From the NCBI RefSeq assembly GCF_046025915.1, contig NZ_JAQQFR010000009.1, forward strand, positions 124,001-188,000: 64,000 nucleotides of DNA, given 5' to 3'. This stretch comes from Herbaspirillum rhizosphaerae_A (lineage in GTDB: Bacteria > Pseudomonadota > Gammaproteobacteria > Burkholderiales > Burkholderiaceae_D). The position numbers and the translations under genes are program-made. The notes below the pieces were generated by a model. It saw only the letters and a program-made list of their open reading frames with translations. It ran no database searches and was not told the DNA's origin. Positions 33,822-42,142 of this stretch are shown here, piece by piece. Positions within the stretch are counted from its first letter, which is position 1. Every line of letters begins with the position of its first letter.

Positions 33822-35396
33822 ATGACTACCCCTGAAGAGGCGCCGGCCTTAGCCGTGTCCAGCGCCAAACGCGTCAACATTCGCATTTTTGCCACCGTCT
33901 TTGTCGGCCTGGTCTGCATTTCCATTCTCGCGCTGCATATCTTCTTTTCATGGAATGTCCGCAGCAAGGACATTGACGATGCGCAAGTCGCCACCGCCAA
34001 TCTGTCGCGAGCGCTGGCAGAACATGCCGAGGCGACGCTGACGTCCGCCGATTCGGTGCTGTTCGGGATCGTGCAGCGGCTGGAAGTGGAAGGCAACGAC
34101 CGCGAAGCGCTGGCACGCCTGTATCCGTTGCTGGCCTCTTACGTCAAAGAGCTGCCGCAACTGCAAGGATTGTTCATCTATGACCAGACCGGCAAATGGC
34201 TGGTCAACTCTCTCGACGATTCGCCCTGGATGCTGAACAACTCGGATCGCGAGTACTTCATCTATCACATGACCCATAACGATCGGGGCGCTCACGTCGG
34301 TCTGCCGGTCAAGAGCCGTTCCACCGGCGACTGGGTTATTCCCGTTTCACGACGCATTAATCACCCCGACGGCAGTTTTGCAGGCGTCGCGCTGGCGACC
34401 GTGACCGTTGAGTATTTTCTCAAGTTTTACACGAGCTTCGACACCGGCAAGAAAGGTGAAATCCTGCTGGCGTCACAAACCGGCATCCTGCTTGCGGAAC
34501 GACCGTTACAAGTCGACTCCATCGGCAAAAATATCAGCAATGAAAATCTGGTCAGCGACCACACGCGCCGGAACAAACGCGGCGTGGCGCTGATCAAGTC
34601 ACCACGCGATGGCTTGATGCGCATTTATAGCTACAAGCGGCTGGAAAAATACCCACTGTTTGTAACAGCAGGCGTGTCGTACGACGAAGTTCTCGCAGGC
34701 TGGCGTACGGAAACGCTGCTGCAGTCCATCGGCGTGCTGATTCTCGTCGCGATGCTGGCCTGGCTGGGCAAACGCCTGGTCAATCAGATCAAGCTGCGCG
34801 CGCAAGCTCAGCAAAAACTGCTGGCCGCCCGTGAAAAACTGGTGGAAATGAACAAGACTTTGCAAAAGATGGCGCTGGAAGACAGTCTCACCGGTGTGGC
34901 CAACCGCCGGCAGTTCGACGTCACGCTGGCCAATGAATTCAATCGCGCCAAACGCGAGAGCCAGCACCTGGCGCTGTTGATGATCGATGTCGATCACTTC
35001 AAGAAATACAACGATACTTACGGCCACCCTGCCGGCGATGTCTGTCTGCAAAAGATCGGCAAAGTCATTCAGATGAACCGTCCCGGCGACCTCTCGGCCC
35101 GTTATGGAGGCGAAGAATTTGCCATTTTGCTGCCCAATACAGATCTAAAGGGCGCGGTCAACGTTGCAGAAAAGATCTGCGCTGACGTACGCAATCTTAA
35201 TATTCCTCACGGCAAGAATCCAACGGGCATCGTCACCATCAGCGTAGGCGCCCAGTCCATCGTACCGAACAAGAACTGTAATCTGATGGATCTCGTCAGC
35301 GCAGCCGACAAGGCGCTCTACACTGCGAAGGCGCGCGGACGTGACCAGGTTTGCAGCAGCGACGATGAGATCCCGCCAGCCTGTGGCCCGGGATAG
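33822..35396 (+). CDS. Diguanylate cyclase with periplasmic Cache-type sensor
   Basis: Membrane-bound enzyme (524 aa) making cyclic di-GMP from GTP. Helix 1 at about 18-40 (FATVFVGLVCISILALHIFF), a periplasmic dCache-like domain about 45-295 (FIYDQTGKWLVNSLDDSPWM, then GLPVKSRSTGDWVIPVSRRI), helix 2 about 300-318, a short coiled coil (QQKLLAAREKLVEMNKTLQK) and a GGDEF domain about 350-515. Active site RYGGEEFAILLPNT is intact (GGEEF), and RPGD five residues before it is the inhibitory I-site, so feedback inhibition is expected. Ligand unknown. Single gene. Confidence 0.95.
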   Translation: MTTPEEAPALAVSSAKRVNIRIFATVFVGLVCISILALHIFFSWNVRSKDIDDAQVATANLSRALAEHAEATLTSADSVLFGIVQRLEVEGNDREALARLYPLLASYVKELPQLQGLFIYDQTGKWLVNSLDDSPWMLNNSDREYFIYHMTHNDRGAHVGLPVKSRSTGDWVIPVSRRINHPDGSFAGVALATVTVEYFLKFYTSFDTGKKGEILLASQTGILLAERPLQVDSIGKNISNENLVSDHTRRNKRGVALIKSPRDGLMRIYSYKRLEKYPLFVTAGVSYDEVLAGWRTETLLQSIGVLILVAMLAWLGKRLVNQIKLRAQAQQKLLAAREKLVEMNKTLQKMALEDSLTGVANRRQFDVTLANEFNRAKRESQHLALLMIDVDHFKKYNDTYGHPAGDVCLQKIGKVIQMNRPGDLSARYGGEEFAILLPNTDLKGAVNVAEKICADVRNLNIPHGKNPTGIVTISVGAQSIVPNKNCNLMDLVSAADKALYTAKARGRDQVCSSDDEIPPACGPG

Positions 35397-35422
35397 TGTT
35401 GAGGTCATCCTCTGGCTGCGCT

Positions 35423-35458
35423 GATGATCTGCGGTCAGCGTACCGCCCGCAAATCATC
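35423..35458. repeat. Near-perfect 12-bp inverted repeat between convergent genes
   Basis: Arms 35423-35434 (gatgatctgcgg) and 35447-35458 (ccgcaaatcatc) pair at 11 of 12 positions around a 12-nt loop, between the diguanylate cyclase gene and a convergent small gene. Probably ends both transcripts, but there is no T-run. Confidence 0.5.
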
Positions 35459-35476
35459 AACAATCGAGATCAAAGA

Positions 35477-35710
35477 TCAGTGATGCGGCAGCATCTCCAC
35501 TGCCGCTTTTCGTGCTTCCTGCTCGGCTGATTTTTCATCCTCGAAAGTGGTGTCGAGCAAGACGCGCTGGCACGGGAAAATAGCATTGCGATGCATGGGG
35601 TTGGTCGACGGGCCAAAGATTGTGACCGTCGCAGCCCAGTTATTGCTATCCGATGCCAGCTTCACACCGGCATACTCGATTTCGTAGTCGCCTACCTGTT
35701 CTATCGGCAT
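35477..35710 (-). CDS. Hypothetical protein, 77 aa
   Basis: Not recognised. Starts MPIEQVGDYEIEYAGVKLAS and contains NWAATVTIFGPSTNPMHRNA, a layout of short beta strands, then a helical end (FEDEKSAEQEARKAAVEMLP). No signal or membrane segment. Strong ribosome binding site (acgaggagacatcacc) supports the start at 35710. Small cytoplasmic protein; next upstream gene is another small hypothetical in the same orientation. Confidence 0.7.
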   Translation of the reverse strand: MPIEQVGDYEIEYAGVKLASDSNNWAATVTIFGPSTNPMHRNAIFPCQRVLLDTTFEDEKSAEQEARKAAVEMLPHH

Positions 35711-35868
35711 GGTGATGTCTCCTCGTTAGCGTAGAGTTTTAGGGTTCTTTCGATTTGCTGCCTGTTTCCTTACACTACGCTCTTTTCCCGTTCCTTACGT
35801 TCTTTCTCCGCCCCTTACGCCATCAGTTCGTCTGCAGCAAACTCCTCCTGTTGGCAACTGATGACGGA

Positions 35869-36123
35869 TTAGTGTGCGTCGGTATCCGTAGTGCGATCGT
35901 CCAGATGACTGATTGCATAGCCTTTCTCACCGATCTGATGAAACGCGTCCTCTGGATTGAGGGTGAAATGCTTCTTGCCGTCGCGTTCAAAGTCGACATT
36001 CAGTTCATGAACCAGCCAGTCGGTACTGGCGACTTCCTGGGGCAAAGGCTTCTCGGTCGGAACTACGAGATAAGAACAGAGGTTGCTGTCTTCAGACCTT
36101 TTATACACATCTACTTTCATCAT
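35869..36123 (-). CDS. Small hypothetical protein, DUF6139-like
   Basis: 84-aa soluble protein starting MMKVDVYKRSEDSNLCSYLV with VPTEKPLPQEVASTDWLVHE following and EKGYAISHLDDRT near the end. The pattern (K/R-V-D-V-Y-R-R, S-Y-L-x-V-P, T-x-D-W, GYAI) resembles the DUF6139 family of Burkholderiales as I remember it; function unknown. The ribosome binding site (aagggagaa) fits ATG 36123 or 36120. No clear operon partner. Confidence 0.65.
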   Translation of the reverse strand: MMKVDVYKRSEDSNLCSYLVVPTEKPLPQEVASTDWLVHELNVDFERDGKKHFTLNPEDAFHQIGEKGYAISHLDDRTTDTDAH

Positions 36124-36432
36124 TTCTCCCTTGCCGGTTTGTCAATCATTACTCAATTCACTCATGTTGCGCATGATCAAAAATACGTGCTTTTCAGCAT
36201 GATCTTCAAGTGGGACTAGGGTAAAAATCATTAGTTCAACCCGATTTTTTCGAGCTTCCAGGATGAACCTTGGCTCGCATTTCTCCTCATTTCCGGTATT
36301 TGGCAGCATGCTTACTGCCTATCACTTCACCATAGAACATCCGCGCAAAATTGCAGAAATTGTCCTGCCACAGCCCTCAATTCCTGTTTATGGAATAATG
36401 CCCGGAGCGCCAAACTGCAACCTTAACCGGGC
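36124..36432. other. Intergenic region before the LysR gene
   Basis: 309 nt, AT-rich near 36124-36260. No gene, repeat or terminator stands out. It presumably holds promoters for the divergent small gene and for the LysR gene. Confidence 0.4.
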
Positions 36433-37383
36433 ATGCAGCGCCGCAACAGGGAGAGCAAACTGAACCGCATCGAGCAATTACGAATTTTTTGCATGGCCGC
36501 AGAAAGCGCGAATTTTCGCGAGGCTGCCGTGCGCATGGGCATCTCACCGCAAGTCGTCACACGCGCCGTCAAAGAGCTGGAAGCAGCCTTCGGCGAACTG
36601 CTGTTTCACCGCAATACGCGCCAAGTGCGCATCACGGCGTTCGGCGAGCGCCTTATGCATCGCGCTCGCATGTCGATCAATGCCCTGGATGATTTGTTTC
36701 TCGACAACAACCACCGCAACGACAATGAATTGCGCGGCATCGTCCGCATCACCGCGCCCAGCACGCTCACACGCACTTATCTGCTGCCGATCCTGAACAA
36801 GATCGCCCTCGACCATCCCAACATCACGCTGGATCTGCGCCTGTCGGAGGTCATCACCGATGCGGTGGATGACAAGATCGACATCGGTATCCGGGTCGGC
36901 TTTCTGCGCGACAGCCGCTATGTAGCGCGTCCGGTCGCCAAGGTGGCTTTCTTTGTCTGCGCCAGCCCGGCGCTGATCGCGCGCTGCGGCGTCCCGACTA
37001 CGCTTGAGCAACTGGTTGAACGTCCGATGAGCGCCATCGTCGATCGCAACACCGGACGTATCTGGCCCTGGTATTTTGCCGATGGCCAGCAAGTCGGCCC
37101 ACGCCTGCCCGCTTTCATTACCGACGATCCCGACACCGAGCGCCGTTCCGTGCTTGACGGCGTGGCCTTCGGTCAGTTGACCGCCTTCATGGCCATGCCT
37201 CATATCCGCAGCGGTGAACTGGTGACGGTGCTACCGGAGCTGGAACCAACCCCCTGGGACCTTTACGTCTATCGCCCGCAGCGCGGCCCGGTGCCGGCAC
37301 GTGTCCGATTGGTGTTTGACGCATTGGTGGATGCGCTATCAGCTTCAGGTGATTTCCCGATTGACTCGAAATCGGCTACGTAG
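36433..37383 (+). CDS. LysR-family regulator, likely of the iorAB locus
   Basis: Transcription factor (316 aa or slightly shorter). The winged helix-turn-helix is at about residues 12-70 (RIEQLRIFCMAAESANFREA, then GISPQVVTRAVKELEAAFGE), followed by a LysR effector-binding domain (GIVRITAPSTLTRTYLLPIL onward). The ATG at 36433 has no visible ribosome binding site; acagggagagcaaa precedes a CTG codon nine codons later (LNRIEQLRIF), which matches the usual LysR N-terminus, so initiation there is possible. It lies 172 nt upstream of iorA in the same direction; control of that operon is inferred from position. Confidence 0.9.
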   Translation: MQRRNRESKLNRIEQLRIFCMAAESANFREAAVRMGISPQVVTRAVKELEAAFGELLFHRNTRQVRITAFGERLMHRARMSINALDDLFLDNNHRNDNELRGIVRITAPSTLTRTYLLPILNKIALDHPNITLDLRLSEVITDAVDDKIDIGIRVGFLRDSRYVARPVAKVAFFVCASPALIARCGVPTTLEQLVERPMSAIVDRNTGRIWPWYFADGQQVGPRLPAFITDDPDTERRSVLDGVAFGQLTAFMAMPHIRSGELVTVLPELEPTPWDLYVYRPQRGPVPARVRLVFDALVDALSASGDFPIDSKSAT

Positions 37384-37555
37384 GACCCTGCGCAGAATTA
37401 TTCCTCGAACAGGAATCGAGAATTCCAAAGCTTTCCATTTCAACAGTGGGCAATCATTGCGATACTCCAGCGCTATGGATTTGCTGCTACATTGCCTATG
37501 GCAGCGAAATATTCCTTCACTAGGTCATCCCCAAGTCGGAAAGGTATAACAACAA

Positions 37556-38023
37556 ATGCCCACGCTCACCATCAACGGTAAACAGCACAACGTCGATTTG
37601 CCTGAAGACACCCCCATTCTCTGGACCTTGCGCGATCAACTCGGCATGACCGGCACCAAATTCGGCTGCGGCATGGCCTTGTGCGGCGCCTGTACGGTGC
37701 ATCTGGACGGTGAACCGATCCGTTCCTGCATTACACCGATTTCAGCCGCAGCCGGTAAGCAGATCACCACCATCGAAGCAGTTTCCCAAGACAAGATCGG
37801 CAAATCGGTGCAGGACGCCTGGATGGCACTGGGCGTGCCGCAATGCGGCTATTGCCAGGCCGGTCAGATCATGTCTGCCACGGCACTGCTGAAGACCACG
37901 CCAAATCCGACCGACAAAGACATCGACGACGCCATGAGCGGCAACATCTGCCGCTGCGGTACGTATACCCGTATCAAGGCTGCCATCAAGCAAGCTGCGG
38001 CACAAAACGGAGGCGCAAAATGA
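37556..38023 (+). CDS. iorA: Isoquinoline 1-oxidoreductase-type small subunit, [2Fe-2S]
   Basis: Small iron-sulfur subunit (155 aa) of a molybdenum hydroxylase of the xanthine oxidase family. The plant-type cluster is bound by FGCGMALCGACTVHLDGEPI with a later Cys in RSC (about residues 40-64), and the second cluster by QCGYCQAGQIM and GNICRCGTYTRI (about 100-140). Passes electrons from the Moco subunit IorB to an unknown acceptor. The 3' end overlaps iorB by 4 nt (ATGA). The annotation IorA is by family; the real substrate may be an aldehyde or another N-heterocycle. Confidence 0.93.
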   Translation: MPTLTINGKQHNVDLPEDTPILWTLRDQLGMTGTKFGCGMALCGACTVHLDGEPIRSCITPISAAAGKQITTIEAVSQDKIGKSVQDAWMALGVPQCGYCQAGQIMSATALLKTTPNPTDKDIDDAMSGNICRCGTYTRIKAAIKQAAAQNGGAK

Positions 38024-40329
38024 GCGCAGTCTTTGATGATCTCGGCAAAGTACAACTGAGCCGCCGCAGCCTGCTCAAAGGCATCGGCGCCTTTACCGGC
38101 CTGGCGCTGACGGTTGGTGTCAATGGGGTCGTCGCGGCTGCGGACGCGCCTAAATTCGGTGGCGACGGGATGCCCGGCGGACTCAAGGACAGCGCATTGC
38201 TGTTCGTTTCCATCGGTACAGACGGTGTCGTTACCATCGTGGCCCACCGCTCCGAAATGGGCCAGGGCGTGCGCACCAGCCTGCCGATGGTTGTGGCCGA
38301 TGAATTGGAAGCTGACTGGAACCGTGTGCGCGTGGTGCAAGCGCAAGGTGATCAGGAAAAATACGGCAATCAGAACACCGATGGCTCGCGCAGCATGCGC
38401 CACTCCTTCGGCCCCATGCGCCAGGTTGGCGCCACTGCCCGCCTGATGCTGGAAACCGCCGCAGCAGCACGCTGGAAAGTACCGGTCACCGAAGTCGAGA
38501 CCAAGAACCACGAAATCATCCACAAGCCCAGCGGCCGCAAGCTCGGTTTTGGCGATGTCGCAGCCGATGCTGCCAAACTGCCTTTGCCGGCGCGCGATGC
38601 GGTTCGTCTTAAGACACCGCAGCAGTTCCGCTACATCGGCAAGGACAGCACGCGCGGCATCGACTTGCACGATATCGTCACCGGCAACACGCAATACGGT
38701 ATCGACACGCGCCTTGAAGGCATGGTCTACGCCGTCATCGCCCGTCCGCCGGTATTTGGCGGCAAGCTGACCAGCGTCGACAGCAGCGAGGCACTGAAAA
38801 TCCCCGGCGTGATCCGCGTGGTCGAACTCAAGGGCAGCCCGCCACCAGCGCTATTCAATCCGCTCGGCGGCGTCGCTGTGATTGCGCGCAATACCTGGGC
38901 CGCGATCAAAGGCCGCGAAGCACTCAAGCTTACCTGGGACAACGGCCCCAACGCGTCTTACGATTCGGCTGAATACCGCAAGACCATGGAAGCCGCAGCA
39001 CGCAAACCGGCCAAGGCCGTGCGCAATAACGGCGACACGATGGCTGCGCTGTCAAGCGCAACGCGCCGGATCGAGGCTGAATACTATCTGCCGCATATCG
39101 CTCACGCCACGATGGAACCACCGGCCGCGGTCGCTCGTATCGTCAATGGCAAGTGCGAGGTGTGGGCCTGCGTACAAGCGCCGCAAGCCACGCGCGAAAC
39201 CGTCGCCGGCCATCTCGGCCTGAAGCCGGAAGAAGTCACCGTCAACGTCACCCTGTTGGGCGGCGGCTTTGGTCGCAAGTCCAAGCCGGATTTTGCTGCC
39301 GAAGCGGCCTTGCTGTCCAAGGCGATGAACGGTGCGCCGGTCAAAGTCACCTGGACACGCGAAGACGACATCCACCACGATTATCTGCATACCGTATCGG
39401 TCGAACATCTGGAAGCCTCGCTCGACGCCAACGGCAAGGTCAATGCCTGGCTGCATCGTACGGTCGCCCCCACCATTGCATCGATCTTCGTTGCGGGAGC
39501 CAAGGGGGAAGCGCCGTTTGAGTTGGGCATGTCGGCGATCAACATTCCTTACGCGATTCCGAATTTCCGCGTGGAAGCACCGGAAGTCGAAGCGCACACG
39601 CGCATCGGCTGGTTCCGTTCGGTGTCGAACATTCCGCATGCTTTTGCCGTCCAATCCTTCAGTGCCGAACTCGCTGCCGCAGCCAAGCGCGATCATCGCG
39701 ACTATCTGCTGGAACTGATCGGCCCTGCGCGCAAGATCAGCCCGTCAGAAATGTCCGACGGCTGGAACTACGGCGAGTCGCCTGAGCGTTATCCACTCGA
39801 TACCGGTCGCATGCGCGGCGTGATCGAACTGGCAACGGCCAAGGCCGGCTGGGGACGCAAGCTGCCCAAAGGCCGCGGACTCGGACTGGCAGTGTGCTAC
39901 AGCTTTGTGACGTATATCGCTGCGGTGGTCGAGGTGATCGTCAACGACGAAGGCGAAGTATCGATTCCCCGTGTCGACGTCGCCGTCGATTGCGGTCCAT
40001 CGATCAACCCGGATCGCATTCGTTCACAAGTTGAGGGCGCCTGCATCATGGGTATCAGTCTGGCGATGACGGGTGAAATCTCGTTCAAGAACGGCGCCGT
40101 GGAGCAAAGCAACTTCCACGACTACGAAGTCTTGCGGGCTTTTGCTGCACCGGGGCAGATACAAGTGCACATTGTTCCGCATACACTGGACGTACCGTTG
40201 GGCGGCGTCGGTGAACCAGCCACGCCGACGATTGCGCCGGCGTTATGCAATGCGATTTTTGCGGCAACCGGCAAGCGCATCCGCCAGTTGCCGATTCGCG
40301 AGCAATTGAAGAAACCTGAAAAAGCATGA
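38020..40329 (+). CDS. iorB: Isoquinoline 1-oxidoreductase-type molybdopterin subunit
   Basis: Large catalytic subunit (769 aa) binding molybdopterin. Twin-arginine signal at the N-terminus (VQLSRRSLLKGIGAFTGLAL), so the folded IorAB complex is probably exported to the periplasm by Tat. Moco-domain sequences include EMGQGVRTSLPMVVADELEA (about 80), LGGGFGRKSKPDFAAEAALL (about 413-432) and GGVGEPATPTIAPALCNAIF (about 727-746), whose Glu is the family's catalytic base. The 4-nt overlap with iorA fixes the start. XdhC-like and MocA-like genes downstream complete the maturation set. Substrate not determined by sequence. Confidence 0.93.
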   Translation: MSAVFDDLGKVQLSRRSLLKGIGAFTGLALTVGVNGVVAAADAPKFGGDGMPGGLKDSALLFVSIGTDGVVTIVAHRSEMGQGVRTSLPMVVADELEADWNRVRVVQAQGDQEKYGNQNTDGSRSMRHSFGPMRQVGATARLMLETAAAARWKVPVTEVETKNHEIIHKPSGRKLGFGDVAADAAKLPLPARDAVRLKTPQQFRYIGKDSTRGIDLHDIVTGNTQYGIDTRLEGMVYAVIARPPVFGGKLTSVDSSEALKIPGVIRVVELKGSPPPALFNPLGGVAVIARNTWAAIKGREALKLTWDNGPNASYDSAEYRKTMEAAARKPAKAVRNNGDTMAALSSATRRIEAEYYLPHIAHATMEPPAAVARIVNGKCEVWACVQAPQATRETVAGHLGLKPEEVTVNVTLLGGGFGRKSKPDFAAEAALLSKAMNGAPVKVTWTREDDIHHDYLHTVSVEHLEASLDANGKVNAWLHRTVAPTIASIFVAGAKGEAPFELGMSAINIPYAIPNFRVEAPEVEAHTRIGWFRSVSNIPHAFAVQSFSAELAAAAKRDHRDYLLELIGPARKISPSEMSDGWNYGESPERYPLDTGRMRGVIELATAKAGWGRKLPKGRGLGLAVCYSFVTYIAAVVEVIVNDEGEVSIPRVDVAVDCGPSINPDRIRSQVEGACIMGISLAMTGEISFKNGAVEQSNFHDYEVLRAFAAPGQIQVHIVPHTLDVPLGGVGEPATPTIAPALCNAIFAATGKRIRQLPIREQLKKPEKA

Positions 40330-40391
40330 TGACTGAAACCAACAAGGCAACCGTTAGCTCGTAGTTGGTACAGAAATAACACGGAGAACCC

Positions 40392-41426
40392 ATGGAATCC
40401 ATCGACTTCGACGTCCTCAATACCGCTCTCTCCTGGCACGAGCAGGGACATCACGTCCTGCTCGGCACCGTTACCCACACCTGGGGATCGGCACCGCGCC
40501 CGGTCGGATCAATGATGGCGATTCGCGGCGATGGTCATGTGCGTGGCTCCGTGTCCGGTGGTTGTGTGGAAGACGATCTGATCCGTCGCATACAAGCCGG
40601 TGAATTGCAGGAAACTTCGCCCTTTGAATTGAAATACGGACTCACCGCCGACGAAGCACACCGCTTCGGTCTGCCTTGCGGCGGCACGCTGGAACTCTTG
40701 ATGGAGCCGCTCTCGGCCGCGTCGCGCATCGCGGAATTGCTGGCAGCCGTACGCCAGGGACTGCGTGTTACACGCACGCTGGATCTCGACACCGGCGCAG
40801 CGACGCTGTCCACCGACAGCAACGCACACCAGACGCGGGTGCAGGATCGCCAACTGATCGCGCCTTTCGGCCCACGCTATCGTCTGATCATCATCGGCGC
40901 TGCGCAGATGTCGCGCTATGTGGCCCAGTTTGCACTCGCGCTGGATTATCAGGTGATCGTCTGCGATCCGCGCGAAGAGTATTTGAAGGAATGGGATATC
41001 GCCGGCGTTGAACTCTCCAAAGAGATGCCTGACGATCTGCTGCTGCGCCTGCAACTGGATGCCAACAGCGCGGTCGTGACACTCACGCATGACCCCAAGC
41101 TGGACGATATGGCGCTGATCGAAGCCCTCAAGTCACCGGCTTTCTATATCGGCGCCATCGGCTCGCGCACCAACAACATCAAGCGTCGCGAGCGGCTGGC
41201 CCTGTTCGACATCAGCAGCGCCGAGATCGACAAGCTGCACGGCCCTGTCGGTCTCTTCCTCGGCGCCCGTACACCACCGGAAATCGCCATCGCCGTCCTG
41301 GCGGAAATGACCGCCATCCGCAACGGCGTGTCCATCTCACAGACGCATGCTGCTCGTACCGATCCTCTGCCTGGATCTGGCACCGAAGGTGGCGGCAGTT
41401 GCATGGTCGGTGAATTCACCAAATAA
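40392..41426 (+). CDS. XdhC-family molybdo-enzyme maturation protein
   Basis: Accessory protein (344 aa) that binds Moco, protects its sulfurated form and helps insert it into enzymes of the xanthine oxidase family, here presumably IorB. N-terminal XdhC domain (VLLGTVTHTWGSAPRPVGSM, then GGCVEDDLIRRI; about 18-65) and C-terminal Rossmann-like domain (LIIIGAAQMSRYVAQFALAL about 158-177; YIGAIGSRTNNIKRRERL; LFLGARTPPEIAIAVLAEM). Good ribosome binding site (cacggagaaccc). 62 nt after iorB, so same operon. Confidence 0.93.
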   Translation: MESIDFDVLNTALSWHEQGHHVLLGTVTHTWGSAPRPVGSMMAIRGDGHVRGSVSGGCVEDDLIRRIQAGELQETSPFELKYGLTADEAHRFGLPCGGTLELLMEPLSAASRIAELLAAVRQGLRVTRTLDLDTGAATLSTDSNAHQTRVQDRQLIAPFGPRYRLIIIGAAQMSRYVAQFALALDYQVIVCDPREEYLKEWDIAGVELSKEMPDDLLLRLQLDANSAVVTLTHDPKLDDMALIEALKSPAFYIGAIGSRTNNIKRRERLALFDISSAEIDKLHGPVGLFLGARTPPEIAIAVLAEMTAIRNGVSISQTHAARTDPLPGSGTEGGGSCMVGEFTK

Positions 41427-41442
41427 GACGCAGTTTTTCGCT

Positions 41443-42078
41443 TCAGTCAGTACCGCCTGAAGCAGCGAGATCGGCACGCGTATCGATGTCCCGATGAATA
41501 CCGGGATCGTTGACGGGGATCTCGTTGACCGGTGACGATTTCAGTAACGCCCTTGCACCACGGTCACCGCTCAATTGCAGCAGGTCATCCAAATGCTTGC
41601 GGCTGAAGGCCACGGGATTACCACGTTTGCCGAGATAAACCGGCACGGCAATATCGACGTCGTCCTTGAGTGCCGCCAACAAACCGCCGTGTGTTGATGT
41701 CTGCACATGCGGCATATCACCCAACGCAATAATCCAGCCTGCGGCATCCTTGGTATGCCGGATTCCGCACATCAGCGACGCACTCATGCCCTCAGCTGCA
41801 TCGCTGCACTCCACCACCTGGCATCCCATCGCAGAAAGACGCAGAGCAACCTCTCCCTGCAGAGAATTGACGATCGCGACGACCGCTAAGGCCGGTGATG
41901 CCGCCAGCAGTTTGCGAGCAGCAGCGACGACGACGCAATCGTCCGTATCAGACAATGGTGCCAGCAACTTGTTATCAGCGCCGCTGGGATCGAAGCGGGA
42001 ACCTTTGCCGGCGGCCAGCAAGAGGCCGACAAATACAGAAGACGAAGAAGAGGACGGAGAAGAAGTTACGGAGGTCAT
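41443..42078 (-). CDS. MocA-like molybdenum cofactor nucleotidyltransferase
   Basis: NTP-transferase-fold protein (211 aa) related to MobA/MocA (CTP:molybdopterin cytidylyltransferase), which makes the MCD cofactor of xanthine-oxidase-type enzymes such as IorAB. Signature VGLLLAAGKGSRFDPSGADN (about 18-37), IIALGDMPHVQTS (about 117-129), GKRGNPVAFSRKHLDDLL and GDRGARALL. Convergent with the xdhC-like gene (16 nt between stops), so functionally linked but transcribed separately. The N-terminal Ser-rich 15 residues look dispensable; the start could lie further in. Confidence 0.9.
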   Translation of the reverse strand: MTSVTSSPSSSSSSVFVGLLLAAGKGSRFDPSGADNKLLAPLSDTDDCVVVAAARKLLAASPALAVVAIVNSLQGEVALRLSAMGCQVVECSDAAEGMSASLMCGIRHTKDAAGWIIALGDMPHVQTSTHGGLLAALKDDVDIAVPVYLGKRGNPVAFSRKHLDDLLQLSGDRGARALLKSSPVNEIPVNDPGIHRDIDTRADLAASGGTD

Positions 42079-42142
42079 GGACGCCGATTATCCACCAAAA
42101 TAGCGCCCTTGCAATGGTCATCCGACAAGCGTTAGCGCATCT

